From NCBI GenBank assembly GCA_963665405.2, contig OY762261.2, positions 62,001-126,000 on the forward strand: a DNA stretch of 64,000 bases, given 5' to 3'. The position numbers and the translations under genes are program-made. Shown here in pieces: positions 26,123 through 37,557 of this stretch. Position 1 is the first letter of the stretch. The number at the start of each line of letters is the position of its first letter. A model generated the notes under the pieces. The model did not search any database and was not told where the DNA came from. It saw nothing but the letters and a program-made list of their open reading frames with translations. Source of the stretch: G963665405 sp963665405 (GTDB lineage Bacteria > Chloroflexota > Dehalococcoidia > Lucifugimonadales > G963665405).

Positions 26123-26662
26123 ATGGCTAACGTGGTGCTCGTGGTAGACATGCTGGTGGGCTTCCTGGAGGCCGGCCACAACCTCTACTGTGGTGACGAT
26201 GCCCGCGGGATCATCCCCAACGTGAGGAGGCTGATCGAGGAGGAGCAGGCCAGGGGGTCCGCGGTCATCTTCCTGTGCGACAACCACGACCCCGACGACC
26301 TGGAGTTCCAGATGTTCCCGGTACACTGCGTTCGAGGAACCCGGGAGACGGAGATCATCCCGGAGCTGGCGGGGCTCTCCGGCGAGATCGTGCCCAAGAA
26401 GCGCTACAGCGGCTTTTTCGGCACCGACCTAGAGCGGAGGCTGGCCGATCTGAGACCCGAGAAGATCATCGTATGCGGGGTGTGCACCGACATCTGCGTC
26501 ATGCACACGACCGCGGACGCGCGAAATCGTGACTACGCCGTCGAGGTCCCTGTAGACTGCGTTGCGTCTTTCGACGAGGAGGCTCACACGTCGGCGCTGA
26601 GGCACATGGAGACAATCCTCGGCGCCAGGCTGACGCCGTCCCCCGCCGGGGTCGAGGCGTAG
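26123..26662 (+). CDS. Nicotinamidase/isochorismatase family hydrolase
   Basis: 179 residues. The catalytic triad of the cysteine hydrolase family is visible: Asp in VLVVDM (residue 9), Lys in VPKKRYSGFFGT near 92, and nucleophile Cys in VCGVCTDICVMHT near 117, followed by the cis-peptide-containing turn. It starts 70 bases ahead of a nicotinate phosphoribosyltransferase-like gene. So the probable reaction is nicotinamide to nicotinate (PncA role). Family members with other amide substrates exist, so the activity is inferred from the neighbour. The ATG at 26123 was chosen because upstream codons run through the promoter. Confidence 0.85.
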   Translation: MANVVLVVDMLVGFLEAGHNLYCGDDARGIIPNVRRLIEEEQARGSAVIFLCDNHDPDDLEFQMFPVHCVRGTRETEIIPELAGLSGEIVPKKRYSGFFGTDLERRLADLRPEKIIVCGVCTDICVMHTTADARNRDYAVEVPVDCVASFDEEAHTSALRHMETILGARLTPSPAGVEA

Positions 26663-26732
26663 ACCCTTCGACATCTACCCCAAGATGTGGCCGCCCGAGC
26701 CCTGAGCGAGGGCCGCCGAAGCGTGAACGGAC

Positions 26733-27731
26733 ATGGCAAACCCCGAATTTGACATCAGACGATCTGTGCTCGTCGGCGATACGGCCGACATCTACCTTCA
26801 GCGCACGCTGACGATCCTCCGGAACGAGTCGGTGAACCCGGTCGTATCCATGGAGTTCGCTCCAGGCCGCGCGGGAGTGATCTGCGGGATCATGGAGGCA
26901 CGGGCCCTCCTGGCCAAGATCCTCCCCGAGGCCAGCAGCGAGGTGTGGGCGCTGGACGAGGGAGACGCGGTCGAGGCTCAAGAGGTCGCCATGCGTGTGA
27001 AGGCCCCATACGGCTCGATCGGCCTCTACGAGACGGCGATAGCCGGGATTCTTGCGTCGAGCACCGCCTGGGCGACCGCCGCCAGAGAGTGCGTCGACGC
27101 GGCGCAAGACGTGCCGGTCGTGGCCCTGGGCGCCGGTCACATACACCCGGACGTGGCGGCGACGCTGGAGTACTCGGCCGTCGTAGGCGGCTGCGTCTCC
27201 TGCTCCACTCCCATGGGCGCGCGGCTGGCCGGGGTGACCCCGTCCGGCGGGATGCCCCATGCGCTGGCGCTGGTGCTTGGCGATTCGGTCAAGGCCATCC
27301 AGGCGTTCGATCGGCACATGCCCCAGGAGATTCCGCGTGTGGCCCTGGTCGATACGTTCCGGGACGAGGCCGAGGACGGGTTGAATGTGGCCAAGGCGCT
27401 CAAAGAGAAGCTGAGGGGCATCCGGATCGGCACCTCCCGGGAGCGGGGCGGGGTGACTCCCCCGCTCGTCAAGGAGGTCAGAGCCAGGCTGGACCTCGCG
27501 GGTTTCAAGCACGTCGAGATCTTCATCAGCGGCGGTCTGACGCCCGAGCGCATCGGGGGATTCATGGACTCCGAGACCCCGGCCGACGGCTTCCTGGTGG
27601 GCAGCTACCTAGCCAACGCCGCGCCCAACGACTTCAGCGCCGACATCCACGAGATCGACAGGAAGCCGGTGGCCAAACGGGGCCGCATCCCGGGCGTCAC
27701 CTCAAACCCAAGGCTCGGCCGTGTGATTTAG
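26733..27731 (+). CDS. Nicotinate phosphoribosyltransferase family protein
   Basis: 332 residues, matching the short form of the family. It shows the N-terminal GDTADIYLQRTLTIL segment, the DEGDAVEAQEVAMRV strand of the barrel-associated domain and the YGSIGLYETAIAGILASSTA helix. GAGHIHPDVAATLEYSA carries the conserved His, and the phosphate-binding VEIFISGGLTPERI and GSYLANA close the barrel. It should convert nicotinate and PRPP to nicotinate mononucleotide for NAD synthesis. With the preceding hydrolase it forms a two-gene Preiss-Handler salvage unit. It is convergent with tilS across 22 bases. Confidence 0.85.
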   Translation: MANPEFDIRRSVLVGDTADIYLQRTLTILRNESVNPVVSMEFAPGRAGVICGIMEARALLAKILPEASSEVWALDEGDAVEAQEVAMRVKAPYGSIGLYETAIAGILASSTAWATAARECVDAAQDVPVVALGAGHIHPDVAATLEYSAVVGGCVSCSTPMGARLAGVTPSGGMPHALALVLGDSVKAIQAFDRHMPQEIPRVALVDTFRDEAEDGLNVAKALKEKLRGIRIGTSRERGGVTPPLVKEVRARLDLAGFKHVEIFISGGLTPERIGGFMDSETPADGFLVGSYLANAAPNDFSADIHEIDRKPVAKRGRIPGVTSNPRLGRVI

Positions 27732-27753
27732 TCCCCCAGGTAGGGGCTCTGTC

Positions 27754-29256
27754 CTACCCCTCTCCCGCACCACCCGACTCCTGGGTCATTCGAAGCGCCA
27801 GCTCAGGCCCGCCCGATTCGGCGAGCTTCGCCCAGTCGGCTATCCTCCAGCCCGCCACCCAGGCGATTCCATCCGGCGACACCACGAGCGGAACCCGGTC
27901 TCTGGCGGGCCTCGGGACTCTTGCGTCGACCATGAAGTCCTGCAGCTTCTTCGCCCTCGACATACCCAGAGGCCGGAACCTGTCGCCAGGACGCCGGGAG
28001 CGGACCCAGAGCCTGTTGCCGGTCGCCTCGAGGCTCAGCCGGACGCAGAGGCCATCCGGGCCGAGAACGCCGGCGCGGTCCGACGCCCCGGCCGTAGGAC
28101 TTGCCGAGGTAGTATCGGACCGGGGGTCCGGTGGACTCTCGAAGATCTCGGCGTCGATCCGCCATCCGGGGATCTGCGTGCTGCCGGGGACGCTCAACGG
28201 GGTCTCGCCCTCGATAGGCGGCGGCCAGGACTGGTCGAGATCATCGGGACCCAGCGTGGCCTCGGTGTAGCCGACTGAGAACCGGATGCCCCAGGGAAGG
28301 TCCAACGCCCTGCCTGCGGACCCGGCCATCAGGCGCGTCATCTCGTCGACGTGGTAGTGTCTCAGATCTGCCCTCTCGCCGACGACCTCTTCGACCGCGC
28401 GCATGAGGAGATGGCTCTGAACTGCCGCGGACAGCCCAGTGAACAGGTCTCGGTCGATGGCCAGAGACTCACCACGGCGAGACACCGTCCGATCCCAGAC
28501 CTTCCGCACCTCGGATTCCAGGTGGGCGACGTCGCGCGACGCGCTCGAGGACAACCGGAGGATCGCCTGGCGAATCGCCGGATTGTAGGTCTCCAGATGA
28601 GGGATCAGTTCGGCGCGCATCCGGTTTCGGGTCGGGTCGGTGGACAGGTTCGTCTCGTCCTGGCGCGGCTCCAGATCCAGTGCGGCGCAGTAGGCGATCG
28701 TATCTCGGCGTGGGACCTGCAGCAGTGGACGAACGATGGCGACGCTGCCGCCGGCCAGCTTGCGGTACGAAAGGCGTTCCATCCCTCGAAGCCCGGTCGT
28801 GCCCGCGCCTCGAACGATGTTCATCAGCACGGTCTCCACCTGGTCGTCGGAGGTGTGCCCCACGGCGACGCCGGCGGCGTTCTGGCCGAGGGCAACGCGG
28901 CAGAGGAAGTCGTAGCGGACCGTACGGGCGGCCGCTTCAAGGGACAGCCCGAGCTGGCGACTCAGGGATTCCACGTCGGCGGACTCGATGGTCGAGGGCA
29001 CCCCCAGCCTCTGGAACACCCCGGCGGTGAACTCGGCGTCTTCCCTGGATGCCTGGCCGCGAAGCCCGTGGTCCAGGTGGGCGCCGTGGAGTTTCAGGCC
29101 GATCTCGCCGCTCAGGTGATGGAGTGCGTATAAGAGTGCCAGCGAGTCCGGCCCTCCGGACACAGCTACGACAAGCCTCCCACCCGAGAGACCACAGTGC
29201 TCCAGGGCTGTCGCGACCCGCCGGTGGACGCTGGATACGCGCTTGTCGTCGATCAC
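27754..29256 (-). CDS. tilS: tRNA(Ile)-lysidine synthetase
   Basis: 500 residues with the N-terminal PP-loop ATPase domain (VAVSGGPDSLALLYAL at about 28-43, HLDHGLRG, GHTSDDQVETVLMNIVRG) and the family's accessory domains. The C-terminal TilS domain (WVRSRRPGDRFRPLGM, KKLQDFMVDARVPRPARDRV) is clear. It converts the wobble cytidine of tRNA-Ile(CAU) to lysidine so that AUA is read as isoleucine. A variable region between about 320 and 400 is longer than in E. coli. It is 12 bases downstream of the CNNM-type gene on the same strand. Confidence 0.93.
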   Translation of the reverse strand: MIDDKRVSSVHRRVATALEHCGLSGGRLVVAVSGGPDSLALLYALHHLSGEIGLKLHGAHLDHGLRGQASREDAEFTAGVFQRLGVPSTIESADVESLSRQLGLSLEAAARTVRYDFLCRVALGQNAAGVAVGHTSDDQVETVLMNIVRGAGTTGLRGMERLSYRKLAGGSVAIVRPLLQVPRRDTIAYCAALDLEPRQDETNLSTDPTRNRMRAELIPHLETYNPAIRQAILRLSSSASRDVAHLESEVRKVWDRTVSRRGESLAIDRDLFTGLSAAVQSHLLMRAVEEVVGERADLRHYHVDEMTRLMAGSAGRALDLPWGIRFSVGYTEATLGPDDLDQSWPPPIEGETPLSVPGSTQIPGWRIDAEIFESPPDPRSDTTSASPTAGASDRAGVLGPDGLCVRLSLEATGNRLWVRSRRPGDRFRPLGMSRAKKLQDFMVDARVPRPARDRVPLVVSPDGIAWVAGWRIADWAKLAESGGPELALRMTQESGGAGEG

Positions 29257-29268
29257 TGTCTGGTCCGC

Positions 29269-30558
29269 CTAGCCGGGGGCGGGCTCTTCGACGACCGGGC
29301 TCCTGGTCAGCTTGATCGTCTCGATCTTCAGATTCCTCATCTCGGTGATCTCAATCTTCACGTTGCCGTAGTCGAGCTGCTCGCCGACGGTCGGGATGTG
29401 ACCAAGACGGTCGAGCACGAAGCCGGCGATGGTCTCGAAGTCGCCCTCGCTCAGACTTATCCCGAGCTGCTCTCTGACCTCGTCCATGCTCATGCCGCCG
29501 TCGACCTGGAAGGTGTTCTCGTCGATGGCCTCGAACTCCTCCTCAGGGCTCGCTCCCTCCTCGCCGACACGCCCGACGACCTCCTCGAGCAGCCGCTTGA
29601 GGGTCACGAGGCCCGCCAGGCCTCCGAACTCGTCGATCGCGATGGCCATCTGGTTCCCCGAGTCGCGCAGCTCGTCGAAGAGCTCGGCGATCCTCTTGGT
29701 CTCTGGAACGAAGAAGGCGTCGCGTATGAGCACGCTGGCGGCGGAGTCCCTCGGCAGGGTACGCGCCGACATCGCCTTGAGGATGTCCTTGGCGGAGAGG
29801 ATGCCGATGACGTTGTCTTCCGTGCCCTTGTAGACAGGGAACCGCGTGTGGGAGTGCTCGGCGTAGACGTCGAGGAACTCTCCAAGTGTCGCATCCCGCT
29901 CCAGGAAGGCGATCTCCGTCCGCGGGGTCATGACCTCGCGGACCTGACGGTCGCCGAACCGGAAGACCTTCTCCAGCATCTCGGCCTCGCTCGGCTCGAA
30001 CGTCCCCTCGGCCTCGCCGACGTCGATCAGGGTGCGGATCTCGGCCTCGGTGATCAGACTTCGTCTCGTGCCTCCGCGGACGCCGAAGATGGCCACGACG
30101 CCCGTCGTGATCCAGTGCAGGACCGTCACGACCGGCAGGAACAGCAGCTCGATCCACTTGAGGGGCCGGGCGTAGAGGAAGGCCACCCGCTCGCCCCGGT
30201 GGACGGCCAGACTCTTCGGGATTATCTCGCCGACCAGCAGCAGGCCGGCGGTCCCCACCGCGGTTGAGACGACTATCCCCGTCCCCTGGTCGTCGATCAA
30301 CGAGAAGGTGATGGCCGTTACAAGGGCAGCGAAGGCGACGTTGGCCAGGTTGTTTCCGAGGAGGATCGTCGATAGGAGCCTCTCCGGCTCGTCGATCATG
30401 CGAGCCACCCTGCTCGCCCCCGCAGCCTGGATCGAAACCAGGTGCATGATCCTGGTCCTCTGCAACGAGAGGAACGCCGCCTCGGAGCTCGAAAAGAACG
30501 CAGAGAAGAATAGGAACACGAACACCAGGACGAGATTTACGGTCTGTCCTTCGAGCAT
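29269..30558 (-). CDS. CNNM/CorC (hemolysin C-like) membrane transporter
   Basis: 429 residues from the second ATG (30558), which has AGGAG six bases upstream. The first ATG (30564) abuts that site. An N-terminal DUF21 membrane domain (about 5-190, with FSSSEAAFLSLQRTR and LLGNNLANVAFAALVTA) precedes a CBS pair (about 205-325, with EVMTPRTEIAFLERD, RFPVYKGTEDNVIGILSAKD) and a CorC/HlyC domain (about 340-425). Family members export Mg2+ or Co2+ or support magnesium homeostasis. The name hemolysin is historical. It is in tandem with tilS. Confidence 0.91.
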   Translation of the reverse strand: MLEGQTVNLVLVFVFLFFSAFFSSSEAAFLSLQRTRIMHLVSIQAAGASRVARMIDEPERLLSTILLGNNLANVAFAALVTAITFSLIDDQGTGIVVSTAVGTAGLLLVGEIIPKSLAVHRGERVAFLYARPLKWIELLFLPVVTVLHWITTGVVAIFGVRGGTRRSLITEAEIRTLIDVGEAEGTFEPSEAEMLEKVFRFGDRQVREVMTPRTEIAFLERDATLGEFLDVYAEHSHTRFPVYKGTEDNVIGILSAKDILKAMSARTLPRDSAASVLIRDAFFVPETKRIAELFDELRDSGNQMAIAIDEFGGLAGLVTLKRLLEEVVGRVGEEGASPEEEFEAIDENTFQVDGGMSMDEVREQLGISLSEGDFETIAGFVLDRLGHIPTVGEQLDYGNVKIEITEMRNLKIETIKLTRSPVVEEPAPG

Positions 30559-30675
30559 CGCCATCTCCTGCCGTCGCCCCCTCGGTCTTCGTAGCCAGGG
30601 GGCGGCTCTCGTCCTTACTTGGAAAGGGGCAGAGCGGGGTTTCGTCCCCTACTCACCTTTTCATTATCCTACGAG

Positions 30676-31155
30676 TCAGTCCTCGGTGCCGCCTCGGGTC
30701 TCCTGCCAGAGCCGGTCGACGACGGTCCGGGACAGGCCCGAGCGGAAACCTCGCCTCTCTAGGTGCCCCCAGAGCCGGCGCCGGAACGTCGCAAGATCCG
30801 CGCGCTCCAGGCGGCGCACGAAGGCGAGGCCGGCGCGATAGGCTGCGTCCTCGTCGTCGACGTCCTGCACCGTCTCATCGGCCACCTGACGGTCGACGCC
30901 CTTGGAGACTAGCTCGCGGCGAATCGCGGCCGCGCTGCGCGGTCTCGAGGACTCCCGGCTATCTCGCCACATCCTGGCGAACGCCGCATCATCCAGAAGT
31001 CCCTGGTCCCTCAGCGACCGGACCGCCTGGTCGACGGCCGACGGGGGATAACGGCCGGAGAGTCTCTTCCGGATCTCGGCCTCGGAGCGGGGCCTGTGAG
31101 ACAGCAGTCGGAGGGCGGCAGACCTGGCGCGCTGAAGGGGCTCACTGCCGCTCAT
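30676..31155 (-). CDS. recX: Regulatory protein RecX
   Basis: 159 residues made of three-helix RecX repeats (ARSAALRLLSHRPRSEAEIR, DQGLLDDAAFARMWRDSR, SRPRSAAAIRRELVSKGV, and a C-terminal FRRRLWGHLERRGF). RecX modulates RecA filaments. It follows recA by 101 bases on the same strand, the common arrangement in bacteria, so it is probably expressed from the recA promoter by read-through. Confidence 0.9.
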   Translation of the reverse strand: MSGSEPLQRARSAALRLLSHRPRSEAEIRKRLSGRYPPSAVDQAVRSLRDQGLLDDAAFARMWRDSRESSRPRSAAAIRRELVSKGVDRQVADETVQDVDDEDAAYRAGLAFVRRLERADLATFRRRLWGHLERRGFRSGLSRTVVDRLWQETRGGTED

Positions 31156-31256
31156 CGGAGGACCGTGCGACTGTCGGCGGAAGGAAGGAGCGTCACTCTT
31201 ACGATGAGGTCAGGGGGGGAGAAGGCGTCCATTGACCGTCGATAGCCGGCGCCGAT

Positions 31257-32294
31257 CTACTCGGCGACGGTGGCAGCACCATCCACGCTGGCGGTCTCGG
31301 GCACGGCCATCCCCAGCTTGGTCTTTATGAGGTTCTCGATGCTGCTGGACACGTCGGGGTGCTCCCTGAGAAACGCCTTAGAGTTCTCCCGGCCCTGGCC
31401 GAGGCGGACATCGTCGAACGAGTAGAAGGAGCCGGACTTCTTGATGGCGCCATGCTCCTCTCCCATGTCGATGAGGCCACCCTCCCTGCTGATCCCCTCG
31501 TTGAACATCACGTCGAACTCGGCGACACGGAAGGGTGGGGCCACCTTGTTCTTGACTACCCTGGCTCGAACCCGGCTGCCTAAGATCTCGGTGCCCTGCT
31601 TTATGGACTCGATTCGGCGCAGGTCGATGCGAACGGAGCTATAGAATTTAAGGGCGCGGCCTCCCGGAGTGACCTCCGGGTTGCCCCAGACCACGCCGAC
31701 CTTCTCTCGAATCTGGTTGATGAAGACAACTCCCGTCTTGGAGCGGCTGATTGCCGCCGTGAGCTTGCGCAGCGCCTGGGACATGATGCGTGCCTGGAGG
31801 CCGACATGGGTATCGCCCATGTCGCCCTCCAGCTCGGCCTTGGGGACGAGAGCGGCGACGCTGTCGACGACGACTACGTCGACCGCTCCGCTCCGCACCA
31901 GGTATTCACATATCTCCAGGGCCTGCTCCGCGTTGTCCGGCTGGGAGATGAGAAGCTCCTCGGTATTGACGCCGCACTTGGCGGCGTAGCTGGGATCGAG
32001 GGCGTGCTCCGCATCGATGTATGCCGCCGTGCCGCCGGTCCGCTGGGCCGAGGCCATTATGTGGTAGGCCAGGGTCGACTTGCCGGACGCCTCAGCGCCG
32101 AAGATCTCGGTGACCCGCCCTCGAGGGATCCCGCCGACGCCCAGCGCCACGTCGAGAGCGATGGACCCGGTCGAAGTGACCTCCGTCCGCACGCTCTGTA
32201 CGTCGCCCAGGCGCATTATGGCCCCCTGGCCGAAGTGGCGGTCGATCTGGCTGATGGCGAGGTCCAGGTCCTTGGTCTTCTGGGTGGTGGTCAT
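31257..32294 (-). CDS. recA: Recombinase RecA
   Basis: 345 residues, full-length RecA. Walker A is GAEASGKST (a variant of the usual GPESSGKT). It also shows AYIDAEHALDPSYAAKCGV, VVVDSVAALVPKAELEGDMG and the L2-adjacent KTGVVFINQIREKVGV. GGRALKFYSSVRIDLRR and a short acidic C-terminus complete it. It catalyses strand exchange and activates LexA autocleavage. A plausible damage-response box lies about 20 bases before the start. Confidence 0.97.
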   Translation of the reverse strand: MTTTQKTKDLDLAISQIDRHFGQGAIMRLGDVQSVRTEVTSTGSIALDVALGVGGIPRGRVTEIFGAEASGKSTLAYHIMASAQRTGGTAAYIDAEHALDPSYAAKCGVNTEELLISQPDNAEQALEICEYLVRSGAVDVVVVDSVAALVPKAELEGDMGDTHVGLQARIMSQALRKLTAAISRSKTGVVFINQIREKVGVVWGNPEVTPGGRALKFYSSVRIDLRRIESIKQGTEILGSRVRARVVKNKVAPPFRVAEFDVMFNEGISREGGLIDMGEEHGAIKKSGSFYSFDDVRLGQGRENSKAFLREHPDVSSSIENLIKTKLGMAVPETASVDGAATVAE

Positions 32295-32314
32295 AGCGCT
32301 GCCTGCAAAAACTC

Positions 32315-32328
32315 AGAACGTCCGTACG
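32315..32328 (-). promoter_or_regulatory. Candidate SOS (LexA) box before recA
   Basis: The sequence AGAACGTCCGTACG on the plus strand differs by one base from the Gram-positive/Dehalococcoides-type LexA core GAACN4GTTC. It lies 21-34 bases before the recA start, downstream of a TATGAT at about 32345-32350, where a repressor would block transcription. Confidence 0.5.
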
Positions 32329-32480
32329 ACTTTACGGTAGCGCCATCATAGCATGTAGGTATTGCCACCGCCACCCCGGATTCTCCGACCCGTCGCGTCG
32401 GGACTCAGAACGACATCGAGCATGACCGCTCAGGCCCGTCGTCCATGTGCTAACATAGGCTCGCAACTCAGCTTCGCCCC

Positions 32481-33206
32481 TTGAATCACACCCCATTGCC
32501 CACACCACTCATAGGGATAACCGCAGCGTCCGAGAAGCAGGCCCGCGAGTATGCGGGCGCCGTCGAGCGGAACGGCGGATCGACCCGGCTCATCGTTCCC
32601 TCCCAGAACGAGGGCGCGGAGAAGCCGCTCTCCGAGATCGCCGGGCTGCTCGTGGCAGGAGGCGGCGACATCGAGCCCAGCTCGTACGGTGAGCCCCTTG
32701 ACCCCGACGCCGGCGTGGAGACGGATGAGGGCCGCGATGCCGTCGAGCTGCCGGTGCTGAAGGGGGCGCTCGACGCCGACCTTCCCGTGCTCGGCATCTG
32801 CCGCGGCATGCAGGCGCTGAACGTCGCGATGGGTGGGAGACTGATACAGCACCTCTCCGGGCACGGCGCCGAGGAGAAGGACGGCCACAAGGCATCCTCC
32901 TACCACCGGATCTACATCACCCCCGGGTCCAAGCTAGCCGCAGTCGTCGGAGCCGGCGGGTTCGTGAGGGTCAACAGCTGGCACCATCAGGGCGTGAGGG
33001 AGGCGCAAAAGTCGCGTCTGCTCATGGCGTCGGCCTATTCGCTCGAAGACGGCATCATCGAGGGCCTGGAGAGCCCCGATCACGACTGGGTGATAGGGGT
33101 GCAGTTCCACCCGGAGCTGCGCAAAGAGGTCCCGCCACACTTCGAGCGGCTCTTCCAGGGTCTCGTCGAACGGGCCGCGCGCCGCGCATCCATGCACTCC
33201 GTCTGA
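32481..33206 (+). CDS. Class I glutamine amidotransferase-like hydrolase (peptidase C26)
   Basis: 241 residues from a TTG start with no strong ribosome site, so the first residues are uncertain. The catalytic triad of the family is visible: nucleophile Cys in VLGICRGMQALNVAMGG near residue 108, and His-Pro-Glu in IGVQFHPEL near 214. The GLLVAGGGDIEPSSYG stretch is also present. It resembles gamma-glutamyl-GABA hydrolases (PuuD-like), but the genes for polyamine breakdown are absent here. It stands alone between divergent recA and gyrA. Confidence 0.85.
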   Translation: MNHTPLPTPLIGITAASEKQAREYAGAVERNGGSTRLIVPSQNEGAEKPLSEIAGLLVAGGGDIEPSSYGEPLDPDAGVETDEGRDAVELPVLKGALDADLPVLGICRGMQALNVAMGGRLIQHLSGHGAEEKDGHKASSYHRIYITPGSKLAAVVGAGGFVRVNSWHHQGVREAQKSRLLMASAYSLEDGIIEGLESPDHDWVIGVQFHPELRKEVPPHFERLFQGLVERAARRASMHSV

Positions 33207-33308
33207 CGCCCAGGCCAGCGGCTGGAACGACAGCCTGCAGGTGGCGGGCCCAATTTCCTCTGCGCAGCCGTATTACGTCGAAAAACAGGCCCAAAACCGC
33301 TCCGAAAA

Positions 33309-33317
33309 TGCTATAAT
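33309..33317 (+). promoter_or_regulatory. Extended -10 promoter of gyrA
   Basis: TGCTATAAT lies about 98 bases before the gyrA ATG, with a perfect -10 hexamer preceded by TGC. No good -35 is found at 16-18 bases. Confidence 0.6.
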
Positions 33318-33414
33318 TCTACACAGAACAAAGTTTCGGGCCGAGTGCTAAACTCCGGCAGAATTCCCACAGCACGCACCGGGCGCAGGAAGAGCTTCAA
33401 CACAGGAGTCGCAG

Positions 33415-35925
<2,511 letters not shown>

Positions 35926-35993
35926 GCCGTCTTCGCCCGCGAGCCGGCGCTCGATGTCGCTAACCGGCCCTCGCACGGGTCGTTAGAGTTATC

Positions 35994-37442
35994 ATGCGGC
36001 CTTCTTCGTCCGGCACCGGGCCCACCGCGTCACTGATGAGGCCGCGGCGAAACGCCGCGGCGCCGCTCGCGGCCGTGGTCCTCTTTCTGGCGATCCTCGG
36101 AGTCGGGGGGGCCTGCGGGTCGGGCTCCCCCGCCCTGCATTCCACGATCGCGGAGATCGACCCCTCTCCGACTCAGGCAGCGCCGTCCCCGACGGCAGAG
36201 GCGCCCACCCGCACGGCCACGGCGGAGCCGGTCGCCGAGGCCCAAGGACGAAAAGGCCTCTCGGCGGATGTCTCCAGGCTGTCAGACGAGGCCTGGAGCC
36301 GCCTTGTCGAGCTGACCGACAACGCCAGCCCCAGAGCCAGCGCCTCAGACGAAACGCAGACCGCGGCCGATTATCTGATCGACGAGCTTCAAGCTCTCGG
36401 ATACTCCGTGGAGCAGCAGGACTTCGAGGTCGAGGTGCTGGCTCAGGATGTGCCGGTGGTCAGCGCGGTGAGCTCCGGCGAGCTTGTGCGTTTCCTGCTC
36501 GGGGCGCTCCCCATAACCCTTTCCGGTGACGGCACCCCGACCGGACTGCTCGTCGACGTGGGACTGGCGACGGCCGGCGACGTGCCGGAGGAGGGGCTGG
36601 CGGGAAAGATCGCCCTCGTCGAGCGGGGAATCATCGCGTTCGAGGAGAAGGTCACTCGCGTCGCCGACGCCGGGGCAATCGGCGTGGTCATTTACAACAA
36701 CCGGCCCGGTCTCTTCCGTGGCAATCTCGCCGCCCGGTCCTCCATACCGGTCGCGCTGATCTCGCGTACGGACGGCAATGCACTCCTGTCGCTGATGGCC
36801 GGGGCTGACGTCGAAGCGACCGTCTCGATCGTTCATGAGATGCGCCCGGCCAGGAACGTGATCGCGACCAAGCCGGGCACCGCGGACGACGGCAGGGTGG
36901 TGGTTCTGGGGGCGCACTTCGACACGGTCCCGGACGTCGAGGGCGCAAACGACAACGGATCCGGAACCGCGACGATATTGACGATCGCGGCTGAGATCGC
37001 CGACAGGAGCTATCCGTTCAAGGTGCTGTTCGTCGCCTTCGGAGCCGAGGAGCTGGGCCTCCTCGGGAGCAGGCACTTCGTGGACGCGCTGTCGCGGGAG
37101 GAGCGGCGGATGATCGTCGCGATGCTGAACTTCGACGCTCTCGGGACGGGGCCGGTCATCGGGGTGCTCGGGAGCGCGAGGCTGGCGGACACCGTTGCCG
37201 ACGCGGCGGACGCCGAAGGTCTGACCATGGAGCGGCGCGGCCCTATCCAGGGGGGTGCCAGCGACCACGCCCTGTTCATCGACGCCTCGATTCCGGCGGT
37301 GGCGCTCGTCGCAGACGACTTCTCCCGAATCCACACCGCGAACGACACCCTGGAGTTCGTGGACCGCTCCCTCCTCGGGACGGCCGCCGCCCTCGGCATC
37401 GCCACTCTAGACGCGCTGGCACGGTCCTGGGCAGCTCCCTAA
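35994..37442 (+). CDS. M28 family aminopeptidase lipoprotein with PA domain
   Basis: 482 residues. An N-terminal hydrophobic segment ends in a lipobox-like GVGGAC near residue 41, followed by a Pro/Thr-rich linker (about 55-80), so the enzyme is probably anchored outside the membrane. A protease-associated domain (about 165-275) is inserted before the M28 catalytic domain (about 285-480). Metal ligands can be read as His in LGAHFDTVP, Asp in GANDNGSGTA, the Glu pair in FGAEELGLLGS, Asp in MLNFDALG and His in SRIHTANDT. It should remove N-terminal residues from peptides. A second ATG at codon 15 is possible. Confidence 0.9.
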   Translation: MRPSSSGTGPTASLMRPRRNAAAPLAAVVLFLAILGVGGACGSGSPALHSTIAEIDPSPTQAAPSPTAEAPTRTATAEPVAEAQGRKGLSADVSRLSDEAWSRLVELTDNASPRASASDETQTAADYLIDELQALGYSVEQQDFEVEVLAQDVPVVSAVSSGELVRFLLGALPITLSGDGTPTGLLVDVGLATAGDVPEEGLAGKIALVERGIIAFEEKVTRVADAGAIGVVIYNNRPGLFRGNLAARSSIPVALISRTDGNALLSLMAGADVEATVSIVHEMRPARNVIATKPGTADDGRVVVLGAHFDTVPDVEGANDNGSGTATILTIAAEIADRSYPFKVLFVAFGAEELGLLGSRHFVDALSREERRMIVAMLNFDALGTGPVIGVLGSARLADTVADAADAEGLTMERRGPIQGGASDHALFIDASIPAVALVADDFSRIHTANDTLEFVDRSLLGTAAALGIATLDALARSWAAP

Positions 37443-37557
37443 CGGTGCGCCTGCTCGCCCGTGAGGCCACCTCCGGGGACACTCTACCACCCCCGAATGG
37501 TCCGTATGCCCGTTGACGGCGCCTGAAACCGTCGCCTAGAATCGAGTAGGGGTACTC

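Noticed and set aside
29197..30267. Plus-strand 356-codon frame opposite the CNNM gene
   Set aside because: Shadow of the real minus-strand gene with clear CBS and DUF21 motifs.
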